DNA from: Bacteroidales bacterium
Lineage (GTDB): Bacteria; Bacteroidota; Bacteroidia; Bacteroidales; UBA932
NCBI GenBank assembly: GCA_017615435.1
Contig: JAGAAF010000051.1
Coordinates: forward strand, 1-64,000
Direction: 5' to 3'
DNA: 64,000 nucleotides
Below are positions 45,385 through 54,028 of the stretch, piece by piece. Every line of letters begins with the position of its first letter. The stretch's first letter is position 1. A model generated the notes under the pieces. It was not told where the DNA came from. It did no database searches and saw nothing but the letters and a program-made list of their open reading frames with translations. Position numbers and translations under genes: made by a program.

Positions 45385-46725
45385 CTACTGTGAAGGCATT
45401 TTGAGCGCCCACATCTTGGGTGTCAGTCCGGTTATCTTACGGAAAATATTGTTGAATGTGGAAGCACTGAGGAATCCGCTGGCCCTGGCTATCTCTTCCT
45501 GTTTGGCGTTCGGGTGATTTCTTATGTACTGCTGGGCATAGTCGATGCGAAGCGTATTTAAGAACTCGGGGAAACTCAAATTGTAGGTATTGTTGACGAG
45601 CTTGGAGATGTAAGTCTTGTTGGTATGCAAACGCTCCGCAATGTCCTGGAGGCTCAAACTGGGCTGAAGGAAGAGTTGCTCGTTGAGCATAACAGTCTGG
45701 AAACGCGTAAGCAGGCTGTCGTCCCAGGGATTGCCGGCTGAACCGAACAGAATGTCCTTCACGGCGTTCATTTCCCTCGGAGTCATCGACTGTGCGTGCT
45801 GGAGACGGTCACCCACCCTGTCCTGCAGGCGCAGAAGGAAATCCTGGTCCACATCTTCCAGAAGTTCCTCCACCATAATCTCCTTGATGGGCCCTTTGAT
45901 GGACGGGTGATAATTGTACATCATTACGTGTTTCGCCTGTGTTCTCGTTATGGTCTTTCTGGCCCCGAACCAGGCATCCCGATTAAAGAAGAATGTACTG
46001 ACGGATATGAGGACGTTGAGCGAAATCGACAACCACAGATGAGTGTCCAGAAAAGGTTTCGTGAAGAGCACCTTGATCAAGACGAAAATCGCAGGGATGA
46101 TAAGGACATAAATCTGCAGTTCAATCACTCTGATAGGATTATCGTGAACGAAATAATTGTGGAAATTCTTGAAACGCACGCCTTCCTGCACCACGTATAT
46201 CATAAGGTACACCACTGCGAATAAAAGTTCTCCGACAATCGCGATGCGGAAGATGGTATGGCACCAGGCATAATAGTGCCCGAAGGCGGTCCCTGCGTAA
46301 TTTTCAAGAATAACAGTTCCGTTTTCATACAGTTCCGTGAGGAAGGGGGCAAGCTGGGCGGCACCAATAGTGTCAGTAAGGGAGACGGCCGTCAGAGTGA
46401 GTGAGACCGGAATGAGCGTCCAAAAGAAATGAACAGCTTTAAATTTGCGGCCATAGCGAAGACGGTCGAAATAAAGCCAGATGATAGGGAAAACACAAGG
46501 CGCGGAGAACACCGTCACAAGATGCGAGTAGACCAGAAACTCTGACGGAATGCCCGGAATCGAATAGATTGCGTCAGCCGTGAAGAACAGAAAAAGAGTA
46601 AACATCAGCCACTGAACCACCATATAAGTGCTGGTTCGGCGGGCAACCATAAAATTCAACAGCAGCCAGCCCAGCACTGAGGCCGAAGGCAAAAAAAGCA
46701 GAAGAATCAGGAGATTGAAAGTCAT
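45385..46725 (-). CDS. Membrane-anchored AraC-family regulator (multi-TM)
   Basis: About 446 residues from ATG 46725; the -7 box at 46745-46752 rules out the upstream ATG at 46767. The N-terminal half has six or seven predicted transmembrane helices (about 1-255), and the C-terminal part an AraC HTH (SLQDIAERLHTNKTYISKLVNNTYNLSFPEFLNTLRIDYA, then QEEIARASGFLSASTFNNIFRKITGLTPKMW). Such one-component membrane AraC proteins are common in Bacteroidota. The signal and the targets are unknown; the pilus operon or the adjacent acyltransferase gene are candidates. Confidence 0.82.
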   Translation of the reverse strand: MTFNLLILLLFLPSASVLGWLLLNFMVARRTSTYMVVQWLMFTLFLFFTADAIYSIPGIPSEFLVYSHLVTVFSAPCVFPIIWLYFDRLRYGRKFKAVHFFWTLIPVSLTLTAVSLTDTIGAAQLAPFLTELYENGTVILENYAGTAFGHYYAWCHTIFRIAIVGELLFAVVYLMIYVVQEGVRFKNFHNYFVHDNPIRVIELQIYVLIIPAIFVLIKVLFTKPFLDTHLWLSISLNVLISVSTFFFNRDAWFGARKTITRTQAKHVMMYNYHPSIKGPIKEIMVEELLEDVDQDFLLRLQDRVGDRLQHAQSMTPREMNAVKDILFGSAGNPWDDSLLTRFQTVMLNEQLFLQPSLSLQDIAERLHTNKTYISKLVNNTYNLSFPEFLNTLRIDYAQQYIRNHPNAKQEEIARASGFLSASTFNNIFRKITGLTPKMWALKMPSQ

Positions 46726-46744
46726 TGCACGCGCGTGGTTTGCA

Positions 46745-46752
46745 CAAATATA
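46745..46752 (-). promoter_or_regulatory. -7 promoter box of the membrane AraC regulator
   Basis: Minus-strand TATATTTG, 19 nt before ATG 46725 and two bases from the plus-strand box at 46755-46762. Confidence 0.6.
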
Positions 46753-46754
46753 CT

Positions 46755-46762
46755 TATATTTG
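46755..46762 (+). promoter_or_regulatory. -7 promoter box of the acyltransferase gene
   Basis: TATATTTG, 25 nt before the GTG start at 46788; mirror image of the opposite-strand box. Confidence 0.6.
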
Positions 46763-46787
46763 TTCATAAATACTAAAAACCGAACCT

Positions 46788-48605
46788 GTGAATCAGATAC
46801 TGATCGACCGTAAAGCTTTTCAGGAACAAGCCCTGGGACTCAAGGGTTTCTTTGGTAAAATCCTGTCCAATCTGGTCTACGACATCCTGGATGTGGACGG
46901 GCTCAATGAACTATATTCAAAGAATACGGGTACTGAAGGACCCGAGTTCTCTTACGAGATGCTCAGGAACATCCCCGTCACCTTCGACATTCCCGAGGAA
47001 CAACTCAAGCACATTCCTGCAGAAGGAGGCTTCATCACTGTCAGCAACCACCACTTCGGAGCTATCGACGGACTCCTGCTCAACAAAATAATAGGCGAGA
47101 TCCGCCCAGACTACAAAATACTCACAACCTATTTTCTCTCCCTGATTCCCAACCTCAAGGACTGGTTCATTCCGGTGGATAATTTCACGAGCGGCACAGC
47201 CAGGAGTGTAAGCGGAATACGAACCGCTCTCGGCCATATAGCAAATGGCGGAGCGCTCGGCCTCTTCCCGGCCGGCGAAGTGGGCACCTGGCAGCGCGGG
47301 AAGAACCGCACTGCTGTGGGTAAAGGCCGTATAGTTGAAGACAAACCCTGGGCGGACAATATGTCGAAGCTGATCCGCAAGTCCGGGCTGCCGGTCATAC
47401 CGATTTACTTCGACGGTGAAAACAGTAAGAGATTCCACAGACTCGGCCGTATCCATCCCAGATTCCGGACCCTTCGCCTCATACGCGAGCTTCTCGCCGC
47501 TAAAGGATCTCATATAAAAGTCCGTATCGGTCAGCCTATTCCTGCCGACAGGATAGCCGGTTTCGGAGTCAGCGAACTCGGCAAATATCTGCGCAACCGC
47601 TGCTACGCTCTGGAAGCACAATGCCAGCCCGATTTCGAGCACCGGCAGACCAGCTCCAACGAGCAGGAAATCATCCCGCCCGTGGATCCGGAGCTCATCC
47701 GCAAGCAGATGGAGGCGATCAGCGGAAGTATCATATTCGAAAGCGGAGATTACCGCGCATACTTGATTACGGCCGACCAGGCGCCCGACGCGATGCGAGA
47801 ACTCTACCGGCTGCGCGAAGTTACCTTCAGAGCAGTTGGAGAGGGCACTGGCAAGGCTTTGGACACGGACCTGTACGACAACTATTACCACCATCTCGTC
47901 CTCTGGCATATGAAGGATGAGCAGCTGGTCGGTGCATATCGCGTAGGCTACGGTTCTGAAATTATGCGGGCCCACGGCGGGGTCAGCGGATTCTACACCG
48001 GCACACTCGTCCGCTTCGGTTCGGACGCTCCCAAAATGCTCGCACATTCGGTGGAACTGGGCCGCTCATTCATAGTGGAAAAATACCAGCGCGAAGTACT
48101 GCCGCTCAAGCTTCTCCTCGCCGGTCTGTGTGTTGCCAACGTCAGGGCGAATGCCGACAGCTGCTTCGGGCTTGTGACGATGAGCGCTGCGCTTCCGGAC
48201 TTCTACAAGAGCCTTACGTGGTACTTCCTTCACCGCGATTTCGCCCTGCCGAATGCGGACAGGTTTGCGACGCCCACCACTCCTTTCAAGCCAAAGTACC
48301 TGAGGGTGAATCCGGGCGATCTGCTGCAGGTTCCCGAAGGAGATATCGACGCTTTCGACAGGCTTATCGGAGCTATGTCCGAGGGGCAGTACAGGCTCCC
48401 CGTGCTGTTCCGCAAGTACTTCTCCTGCGGTGCACACGTCGCGTGTCTGAATGTGGATCCCGACTTCTCGGACTGTGTGGATGCAATGATTTACCTTCGC
48501 CTTGCGGACTTCCCGCCGGCGAGCATCAAGTCGTTCATCCGTTCACTGAATGAGGACCTCCAGAAGGAAATCCTCACTCATTTCTACGGATCGACCGAAG
48601 TCTAA
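46788..48605 (+). CDS. OlsF/GlsF-like bifunctional acyltransferase (aminolipid synthase)
   Basis: 605 residues starting at GTG. The N-terminal domain (about 1-290) is PlsC-like, with the HX4D motif in VSNHHFGAIDGLLL (about 79-92) and FPAGEVGTW later. The C-terminal domain (about 310-600) is an OlsB/hemolysin-type GNAT acyltransferase. This order matches OlsF, which makes ornithine lipids from amino acid by N- then O-acylation; in Bacteroides the separate GlsB and GlsA make glycine lipids. Ornithine or glycine as substrate cannot be told from sequence. The 3' end overlaps the convergent DUF4434 gene by 4 bp. Confidence 0.72.
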   Translation: MNQILIDRKAFQEQALGLKGFFGKILSNLVYDILDVDGLNELYSKNTGTEGPEFSYEMLRNIPVTFDIPEEQLKHIPAEGGFITVSNHHFGAIDGLLLNKIIGEIRPDYKILTTYFLSLIPNLKDWFIPVDNFTSGTARSVSGIRTALGHIANGGALGLFPAGEVGTWQRGKNRTAVGKGRIVEDKPWADNMSKLIRKSGLPVIPIYFDGENSKRFHRLGRIHPRFRTLRLIRELLAAKGSHIKVRIGQPIPADRIAGFGVSELGKYLRNRCYALEAQCQPDFEHRQTSSNEQEIIPPVDPELIRKQMEAISGSIIFESGDYRAYLITADQAPDAMRELYRLREVTFRAVGEGTGKALDTDLYDNYYHHLVLWHMKDEQLVGAYRVGYGSEIMRAHGGVSGFYTGTLVRFGSDAPKMLAHSVELGRSFIVEKYQREVLPLKLLLAGLCVANVRANADSCFGLVTMSAALPDFYKSLTWYFLHRDFALPNADRFATPTTPFKPKYLRVNPGDLLQVPEGDIDAFDRLIGAMSEGQYRLPVLFRKYFSCGAHVACLNVDPDFSDCVDAMIYLRLADFPPASIKSFIRSLNEDLQKEILTHFYGSTEV

Positions 48606-49708
48606 AGTCTTCCGAAATATTCCAGATACCTGTCGTACAGGTGTCCGGCCTGCAGATATGCGCTCTGCGGGCTGATGAAATGCGAGAACTCGAAGGTGAT
48701 CGCCTTCTCCACTCCGCAGCGCTTTGCGGCCTCGAGTTTCATACGCAGTTTGTCGAACTTGATGGGGAGGAACTTGATGGGCATATCGCGGTCGAAACTC
48801 TCGCAATTGGTCCAGCTGTGCATTCCCCATTTGTCCGCAAGCATCTTGTTGACCGAGATATAGTCTTCTATCTCATCGTAGTCGTTATAACCGTCCTGGA
48901 ACGCGCACGCGTCCACGAATTCGTGAATACCCTCGAATATCTCGTCCCAGTCGCGCATATGCTCCATAATATCCGGCCTGTCGGCCCTGCGGAGCTGGGC
49001 GCTCTGTGCGCTCACGCCCTTGATGCCCTCGATGATAGGGCTGATGAAAGTCGGGTAGCCGTTGGGGTACTCCGCGCTCTTTGAGAGCTCCTTGCACTGG
49101 CGGCCGAGCTTCTGGTAGCCCTCTATCGCGCCCTTGCTGCGGCGGCTGATTTCATAGCTGAGATACCAGCCCTTGAAACTCTTGTAATGGCCGTAGCGCT
49201 CCCAGAGTTCGTCGATGATGAAACGGTTGATCTCGATTTCGTTGTTGTACACGCCCGTGTACCAGTATTCGTCGGAATCATACAGGCCGATGTACAACTT
49301 CATATCATATTTCTCAGCAAGACGGCAGAACATATCCACAAGGTCCACCGAAGGGTAATAATAACCCTTGCTCAGGAGATACTTGCTCGGATAGGTCATC
49401 CATTTGCGGAGGCCGCAGCGGATGATGATTACCGTGTCGATTCCGAAAAGCTTCATATAACGGAAATCACGGTCCCACTCCGCCTCGCCCCAGTTCTGGT
49501 GCGGGATGTCCGTGCTGATTTCATCGAGGAAAGTGCCCGTGATGGGCACGGCGTTAGCTTTCTCGACTATCAGGCGGCTCTCAATGCCCTTGTTAAGGCC
49601 GATGCCATATTTGTCCTTACCCGTGTTGCAACCCGTGATAAGAGGTGCCGCGGCGACTGCAGCACCTGCGGCGGCTGTTGTCTTTAGGAATGATCTTCTG
49701 TCTGTCAT
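48602..49708 (-). CDS. DUF4434-like TIM-barrel protein with Tat lipoprotein signal
   Basis: A 368-residue protein starting with a twin-arginine signal (TDRRSFLKTTAAAG) that ends in a lipobox-like LITGC (Cys about 27), so probably exported folded and lipid-anchored. The body fits the DUF4434 family, predicted glycoside-hydrolase-like TIM barrels: GTFLDEI, FGIDTVIIIRCG, LYIGLYDSDEYW, GWYLSYEI (a candidate catalytic Glu) and a late ITFEFSHF strand (another candidate acid). Activity unproven. It is divergent from the nitrilase-like gene and lies 1.7 kb from the SusCD locus on the same strand. Confidence 0.75.
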   Translation of the reverse strand: MTDRRSFLKTTAAAGAAVAAAPLITGCNTGKDKYGIGLNKGIESRLIVEKANAVPITGTFLDEISTDIPHQNWGEAEWDRDFRYMKLFGIDTVIIIRCGLRKWMTYPSKYLLSKGYYYPSVDLVDMFCRLAEKYDMKLYIGLYDSDEYWYTGVYNNEIEINRFIIDELWERYGHYKSFKGWYLSYEISRRSKGAIEGYQKLGRQCKELSKSAEYPNGYPTFISPIIEGIKGVSAQSAQLRRADRPDIMEHMRDWDEIFEGIHEFVDACAFQDGYNDYDEIEDYISVNKMLADKWGMHSWTNCESFDRDMPIKFLPIKFDKLRMKLEAAKRCGVEKAITFEFSHFISPQSAYLQAGHLYDRYLEYFGRL

Positions 49709-49730
49709 TATGAGATTAGTATTATTACTA

Positions 49731-49738
49731 CAAATATA
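49731..49738 (-). promoter_or_regulatory. -7 promoter box of the DUF4434 gene
   Basis: Minus-strand TATATTTG, 22 nt before the ATG at 49708. Confidence 0.6.
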
Positions 49739-49740
49739 GT

Positions 49741-49748
49741 TAAATTTG
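49741..49748 (+). promoter_or_regulatory. -7 promoter box of the nitrilase-like gene
   Basis: TAAATTTG, 7 nt before the ATG at 49756 and two bases from the opposite box at 49731-49738. A near-leaderless transcript is predicted. Confidence 0.55.
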
Positions 49749-49755
49749 TGCTGAT

Positions 49756-50535
49756 ATGAAGATAGAATTGATAGGGTTCGATTTCGAACTGAATCCCAAC
49801 AATAAGATGGACATACTCGTCGATGCGGTGAATGCGTCTGACGCAGATCTCATACTTTTCCCCGGGCGCACTATCCGTGACCTGAACGACCTTCTTTACG
49901 CCGAGCAGGACATCAAGAACAAGAGTTCGGTGGCGATACTCGAACTCGAAGAATCGCTTCCCAGCAGTTGCATGTTCCAGCGCAATGCCCTGTTTATGAT
50001 GCACGGCGGCCTTTTCTTCGACCTTTACACCAGCCAGGTGTTCGAGACCGACGAAGACATCGAGGGTAACGAAGCCCTGACGGACAAACTGATGGACGAG
50101 TTCAAACGCCGCCAGTTTGCCTGCTGCGGGAACCGCATCACCGTGCTTCAGGGCGGCGAAACCGGTCTTCTGTCGGGCACCGGCTTGAAACTGGACTTCC
50201 GCTTCAGCGCCAATGCCGTGCTGAACCGCCGTTTCCAGAGCCTTCTCGCCGGCACGGACATCTTCCTCAACCCTGTCCATGAAGCCACGGGCGACCGTAA
50301 CCAGACCCTGCAGCGCATGGCGGCGCTGAGCGCAGACGGCCGCTGGTGCCTCAGCACCGGAATGCTCGGCCGTGAGAAGATGGGCAACTTCAGCGACAAG
50401 CTACTCCAGCACATCTTCCACGACGGCCGCGAAATCTCCGTTCGTCCGCAGATCCACGACGAAGAGGGCTATGTTTCCCGCACCCTCGAAGTCCCCGACC
50501 GCATCGCCCCCTGGCCAGCCAGCACCCCGTCATAG
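49756..50535 (+). CDS. Hypothetical protein, possible degenerate nitrilase fold
   Basis: A 259-residue cytoplasmic protein that I do not recognise with confidence. Segments such as ADLILFPGRTI, NRITVLQGGETGLLSG and TDIFLNPVHEATGDRN recall carbon-nitrogen hydrolases (the Glu near LFPG, and DIFLNP strands), but I cannot place the Glu-Lys-Cys triad. It shares a strand with deoD 22 bp downstream and is probably co-transcribed. Together these genes hold eight of the window's 12 CATG sites, unlike everything around them. Confidence 0.5.
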   Translation: MKIELIGFDFELNPNNKMDILVDAVNASDADLILFPGRTIRDLNDLLYAEQDIKNKSSVAILELEESLPSSCMFQRNALFMMHGGLFFDLYTSQVFETDEDIEGNEALTDKLMDEFKRRQFACCGNRITVLQGGETGLLSGTGLKLDFRFSANAVLNRRFQSLLAGTDIFLNPVHEATGDRNQTLQRMAALSADGRWCLSTGMLGREKMGNFSDKLLQHIFHDGREISVRPQIHDEEGYVSRTLEVPDRIAPWPASTPS

Positions 50536-50557
50536 AAACTAACAACACCACATAATT

Positions 50558-51271
50558 ATGAGCACAAACAATACTCCTACGCCCCACATCGGGGCGAAAT
50601 ACGGCGAGATAGCCGAAACCGTCATCATGGCCGGCGACCCGCTTAGGGCGCGCTTTATGGCGGAGAAATACCTTGAGAATCCGGTCTGCATCAACGAAGT
50701 ACGCGGAATGCTCGGTTACACGGGCACCTACAACGGCAAGCGCGTGACCATGATGGGCCACGGAATGGGCATGCCCTCGATTGGCCTGTACACCTATGAA
50801 CTCTATCACTTCTACGGCGTGAAGACCATCATCCGGGTGGGCTCGGCCGGCGCATACCATAAAGACCTTCACCTGGGCGATCTGGTCCTGGCAGAAGGAG
50901 CTTGCACTGACTCCAACTATGCGGACCAGTATGAACTGGACGGAATGTTCGCCCCTATCGGAGACTTCAATCTGCTTCGCAGGGCAGCAGATACTTGCGA
51001 GAAGATGGGGCTGAATTACATGGTGGGCAACGTCGTCTCATCCGACCTGTTCTACCGTGAGAACCCCAATACCAAAGGCTGGATTAAGATGGGAGTTCTG
51101 GCTGTTGAGATGGAGATTGCCGCGCTCTATATGAACGCCGCCCGCAGCGGCAACCGCGCGCTCGGCATCCTCACCATCTCCGACCACATCCTGACCGGAG
51201 AAAAGACCACTGCCGAACAACGCCAGACGACCTTCACCAACATGATGGAGGTCGCCTTATCGTTGATTTAA
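50558..51271 (+). CDS. deoD: Purine-nucleoside phosphorylase DeoD
   Basis: Hexameric-type PNP, cleaving purine (deoxy)nucleosides with phosphate. The 237 residues carry MAGDPLRARF (about 24-33), GHGMGMPSIGLY (near 67-78), RVGSAGAYHKDLHLGDLVLA (near 93-112) and AVEMEIAALY (near 183-192) with SDHILTGE near the C-terminus. Length matches E. coli DeoD. A strong bidirectional terminator follows. The CATG-rich composition of this gene and its neighbour hints at recent acquisition. Confidence 0.95.
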   Translation: MSTNNTPTPHIGAKYGEIAETVIMAGDPLRARFMAEKYLENPVCINEVRGMLGYTGTYNGKRVTMMGHGMGMPSIGLYTYELYHFYGVKTIIRVGSAGAYHKDLHLGDLVLAEGACTDSNYADQYELDGMFAPIGDFNLLRRAADTCEKMGLNYMVGNVVSSDLFYRENPNTKGWIKMGVLAVEMEIAALYMNAARSGNRALGILTISDHILTGEKTTAEQRQTTFTNMMEVALSLI

Positions 51272-51310
51272 CCCCGTGGCGCGCAACCGCCTGGTTTTCA
51301 GACAGTTATT

Positions 51311-51345
51311 AAAAGTCGACTCCGAGATTTTTGGAGTCGACTTTT
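51311..51345. terminator. Bidirectional terminator between deoD and the PUL operon
   Basis: Perfect 13-bp stem (51311-51323 and 51333-51345) closing a 9-nt loop, with A's on one side and T's on the other, so it can stop transcription from both convergent units. Confidence 0.85.
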
Positions 51346-51381
51346 AGTATTACGCTGTGTGTCAGGCACTTAGCCGCCACG

Positions 51382-54018
51382 CTATTCTACTTTGAACACG
51401 GACATACCGGTGGAGGTGATGCCTGCGAGGACGTAGACGTCATCGCCACGGTATGCGATGTCGCAGTAACCGGTCTTGTTGGTGCCTTCGTGGCCGGAAG
51501 CGTTGAAGTCGTCCGGATCACCGAGCGGGTAGCGCTGGAATGCGGAAGCATCCTCGCGGACTGCCCACAGGAAGTTGAGCACGAAGTAGGCCGAGGTGCC
51601 GGCAGCATCGGGAACGCGGACAACGCGGACATAGCCGCTCGAATGGGTATCCGACTCCTGCTTCACGACTGTGTAGGTCAGATAACGCATTCCGTCAACC
51701 CAGAAGAGGTGCGGGTCAAGGCAGCAGTCGTCGTAATAGCCTACATTGGTCAGGATGGAACCGGGATCCACACTCCAGTTGGAAGTGTCGTCGATCAAGC
51801 AGTTGTACCACTGATCGGAATGATCGCCCCAGTACCAGCCCACTGCGAACCTCATATCGAAGTTGGTTCCGTAAATAGCCTGACGGGTAATGCTTGGTCC
51901 GGTCACGGAAGGGCCGCCGCCAGTGGTGGCAAGGACATAGACGCCGCCGGTGACGGAACCACCCTGGCCCACGAGAGCCGCAGAGAGGTTATCCGGAGTG
52001 GATTCGACCACGCCGTCCGTGATGCGGAACTCGACCTGCTGACGATACTGGTGAGCATCCTTATTATCATAGAACGACACGAACATAAGCAGACCGTCGG
52101 CATCGTCGCCCAGGGTGGTCATCTTGTCTCCATAACGCTCTCCCTTCGGAACGGTGTAACGCATAGCAACCTCCGCCGCAGTAGGCATGCCCTCTGAATC
52201 GGGTTCGATCAGACGGTAGACCACCAGATCTTCGGTCTTGCTGTCGTTGGTCATAGCCATGTTGCAGACATAGATCACATCGGCCTCATCGCCCGCCATC
52301 TTCGCGATACCGCAGGTCCAGAAGGTTCCTTCCTTGGTGAAACCGGTGGTAATGGTGCGGATATATTCGCCGGTGAGCAGGTCGAACGCCGCCACACCGT
52401 ACTTGTCGTCTGAAGAGCCGCAGATAGGTACATAGACATAGTCGCCGGAGATGATACCGTTGCGGTTCCAGTTCTCGTTGGTCCTGGGGGAAACGATAGC
52501 ATCATCCCATTCGCCCTTCGTGCCGTTGTAGTAGCCCCACACGCGCTCGAGAGTAGCGGGAGCGTTGGGATCCACGATCACGGAAACCTTTCCGCCATCG
52601 TATGACACTGGAGGAGCGAAGGTATTGCCGGCAGCCGCGGCAGCCACGTCGGTGTTGGCCTTATAGGTCATATCGAAGGTGCCGTTGAACTTGTTGTTGT
52701 CCTTGGTTCCGTTGCCGAGCGTTATGGTCGATTCCTCGAGGCCGTTGAAGTGTACCGCGCAGGCGGCCGTGCCTTCGAAGATATTGCTCGCGAGCAGGAC
52801 CTGACCGCCCTTATTGCCGAAGCGGACGGCGTAGCCCGAATTCGGGTTCTTGAAGGTACTGCCGGTGATGTTCACCTTTGCGCCATAGGCCTGCATCAGG
52901 CGATGTCCGCCGTTGCCGCCGTCGACCGTGCTGTTCTTGATAACATCGGTCTGCGTGCCCTTGTCGCCCTCGTTCAGCAGGAAGATACCGGTCGCATCTG
53001 CGCCGAGTTTGTCCATATCGATCCTGACATTTTCGAGGCGGACGCCGTAACCTGCCCTGTGAACGAATATACCGTGCTGGTATTTGTAGTCAGTATCAAA
53101 AACAGGAAGGCTGCCCTCCTCGGAAGGAGCAATGGTCAGATCCTTCACCGTCACGGCGGCTCCGTCGATTTCAATTGTTCCGTCCAGAGTGGCCACCCCG
53201 TTACCTGTCAGAGTAAGAGGAACTCCGGCGGAATGAGCGGTGAAATCACCTTTGTGCGTACCCTTGGCCAGAACGATTTCAGCAGGGCCTGATTCAAGAG
53301 CGAGGTATGCAAGATTTGCATATACAATATTGTCGAAGCCGGTGGATCCTTCAGGAGTTGTGAGGATGACATTCGGCTCCATCTGGTGGATAGTAACTTC
53401 TCCGATGAGTTTATCGGTGCCTTCGCGAACAAAATTGACCTTACCGTCGCGAGCCTCCACAGTGCCGTTGGAAGCGATTTCGAGCTCTGCGGCAGTGGCG
53501 GTCACGCTCTTAACTGTGATCCAGTCCACTTCCGGCTTGGCTTCATAAGGCACGTTGGAACTGACGGTAAGGGTGATGGTGCCGCCGGTCACGGGGACGT
53601 CATCGGGAGCAGTCACATCGAACTCAATTCCGCCGCCGGCTTTCTGGATGATGGTGAGAGCCTTGAGCTGCTCGCCGGCAGTGTCGAGGAACTTGACGCG
53701 GGCCTGCCTCATCTCGTCAGCCTCGTTCAGGTCGATTGCGAACACGACTGATTTTTTGGCTGCGGAAACGACCGGCTCGGCCGACTTGGTTTCCACATAA
53801 CGCAGCCAGTTGATATCATCCGGTATCTCCACCGTGAATTCCACATTGGTGGTTATGCCTACCGAGAATGTGCCCGCTGCTGCGGGGAGAGCCTCGAGAT
53901 CATCGATCTCGAAGACTGGTGTGTTGTCAGGAGTGGGAGTCTCCTCGTTTACAGGGTTGCAGGAGCCTATCGCGAAGACTGCTGCAATTGCAATGACAGA
54001 GTAGAGAATCTTTTTCAT
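51382..54018 (-). CDS. PUL lipoprotein: two Ig-like/BACON domains, beta-helix, C-terminal propeller-like region
   Basis: 878 residues, lipobox Cys 20 (AIGSCNP). Residues about 35-130 and 130-220 are two Ig-like (BACON/BIG-type) modules, of which BACON domains often bind mucin or carbohydrate. About 225-500 is a right-handed beta-helix (repeated turns such as GVRLENVRIDMDKLGADATGIFLLN), and about 520-878 a beta-propeller-like region (DUF5018-type) with repeated ...YV/DIYVCN strands. It could be a surface glycan-binding or degrading protein; no catalytic set is identified. Last gene of the SusC-SusD operon, 10 bp after the DUF4855 gene. Confidence 0.7.
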   Translation of the reverse strand: MKKILYSVIAIAAVFAIGSCNPVNEETPTPDNTPVFEIDDLEALPAAAGTFSVGITTNVEFTVEIPDDINWLRYVETKSAEPVVSAAKKSVVFAIDLNEADEMRQARVKFLDTAGEQLKALTIIQKAGGGIEFDVTAPDDVPVTGGTITLTVSSNVPYEAKPEVDWITVKSVTATAAELEIASNGTVEARDGKVNFVREGTDKLIGEVTIHQMEPNVILTTPEGSTGFDNIVYANLAYLALESGPAEIVLAKGTHKGDFTAHSAGVPLTLTGNGVATLDGTIEIDGAAVTVKDLTIAPSEEGSLPVFDTDYKYQHGIFVHRAGYGVRLENVRIDMDKLGADATGIFLLNEGDKGTQTDVIKNSTVDGGNGGHRLMQAYGAKVNITGSTFKNPNSGYAVRFGNKGGQVLLASNIFEGTAACAVHFNGLEESTITLGNGTKDNNKFNGTFDMTYKANTDVAAAAAGNTFAPPVSYDGGKVSVIVDPNAPATLERVWGYYNGTKGEWDDAIVSPRTNENWNRNGIISGDYVYVPICGSSDDKYGVAAFDLLTGEYIRTITTGFTKEGTFWTCGIAKMAGDEADVIYVCNMAMTNDSKTEDLVVYRLIEPDSEGMPTAAEVAMRYTVPKGERYGDKMTTLGDDADGLLMFVSFYDNKDAHQYRQQVEFRITDGVVESTPDNLSAALVGQGGSVTGGVYVLATTGGGPSVTGPSITRQAIYGTNFDMRFAVGWYWGDHSDQWYNCLIDDTSNWSVDPGSILTNVGYYDDCCLDPHLFWVDGMRYLTYTVVKQESDTHSSGYVRVVRVPDAAGTSAYFVLNFLWAVREDASAFQRYPLGDPDDFNASGHEGTNKTGYCDIAYRGDDVYVLAGITSTGMSVFKVE

Positions 54019-54028
54019 ATGCTGATTG

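Noticed and set aside
46726..46767. Upstream ATG 46767 for the membrane AraC gene
   Set aside because: The -7 box at 46745-46752 lies within that extension; ATG 46725 follows the promoter.
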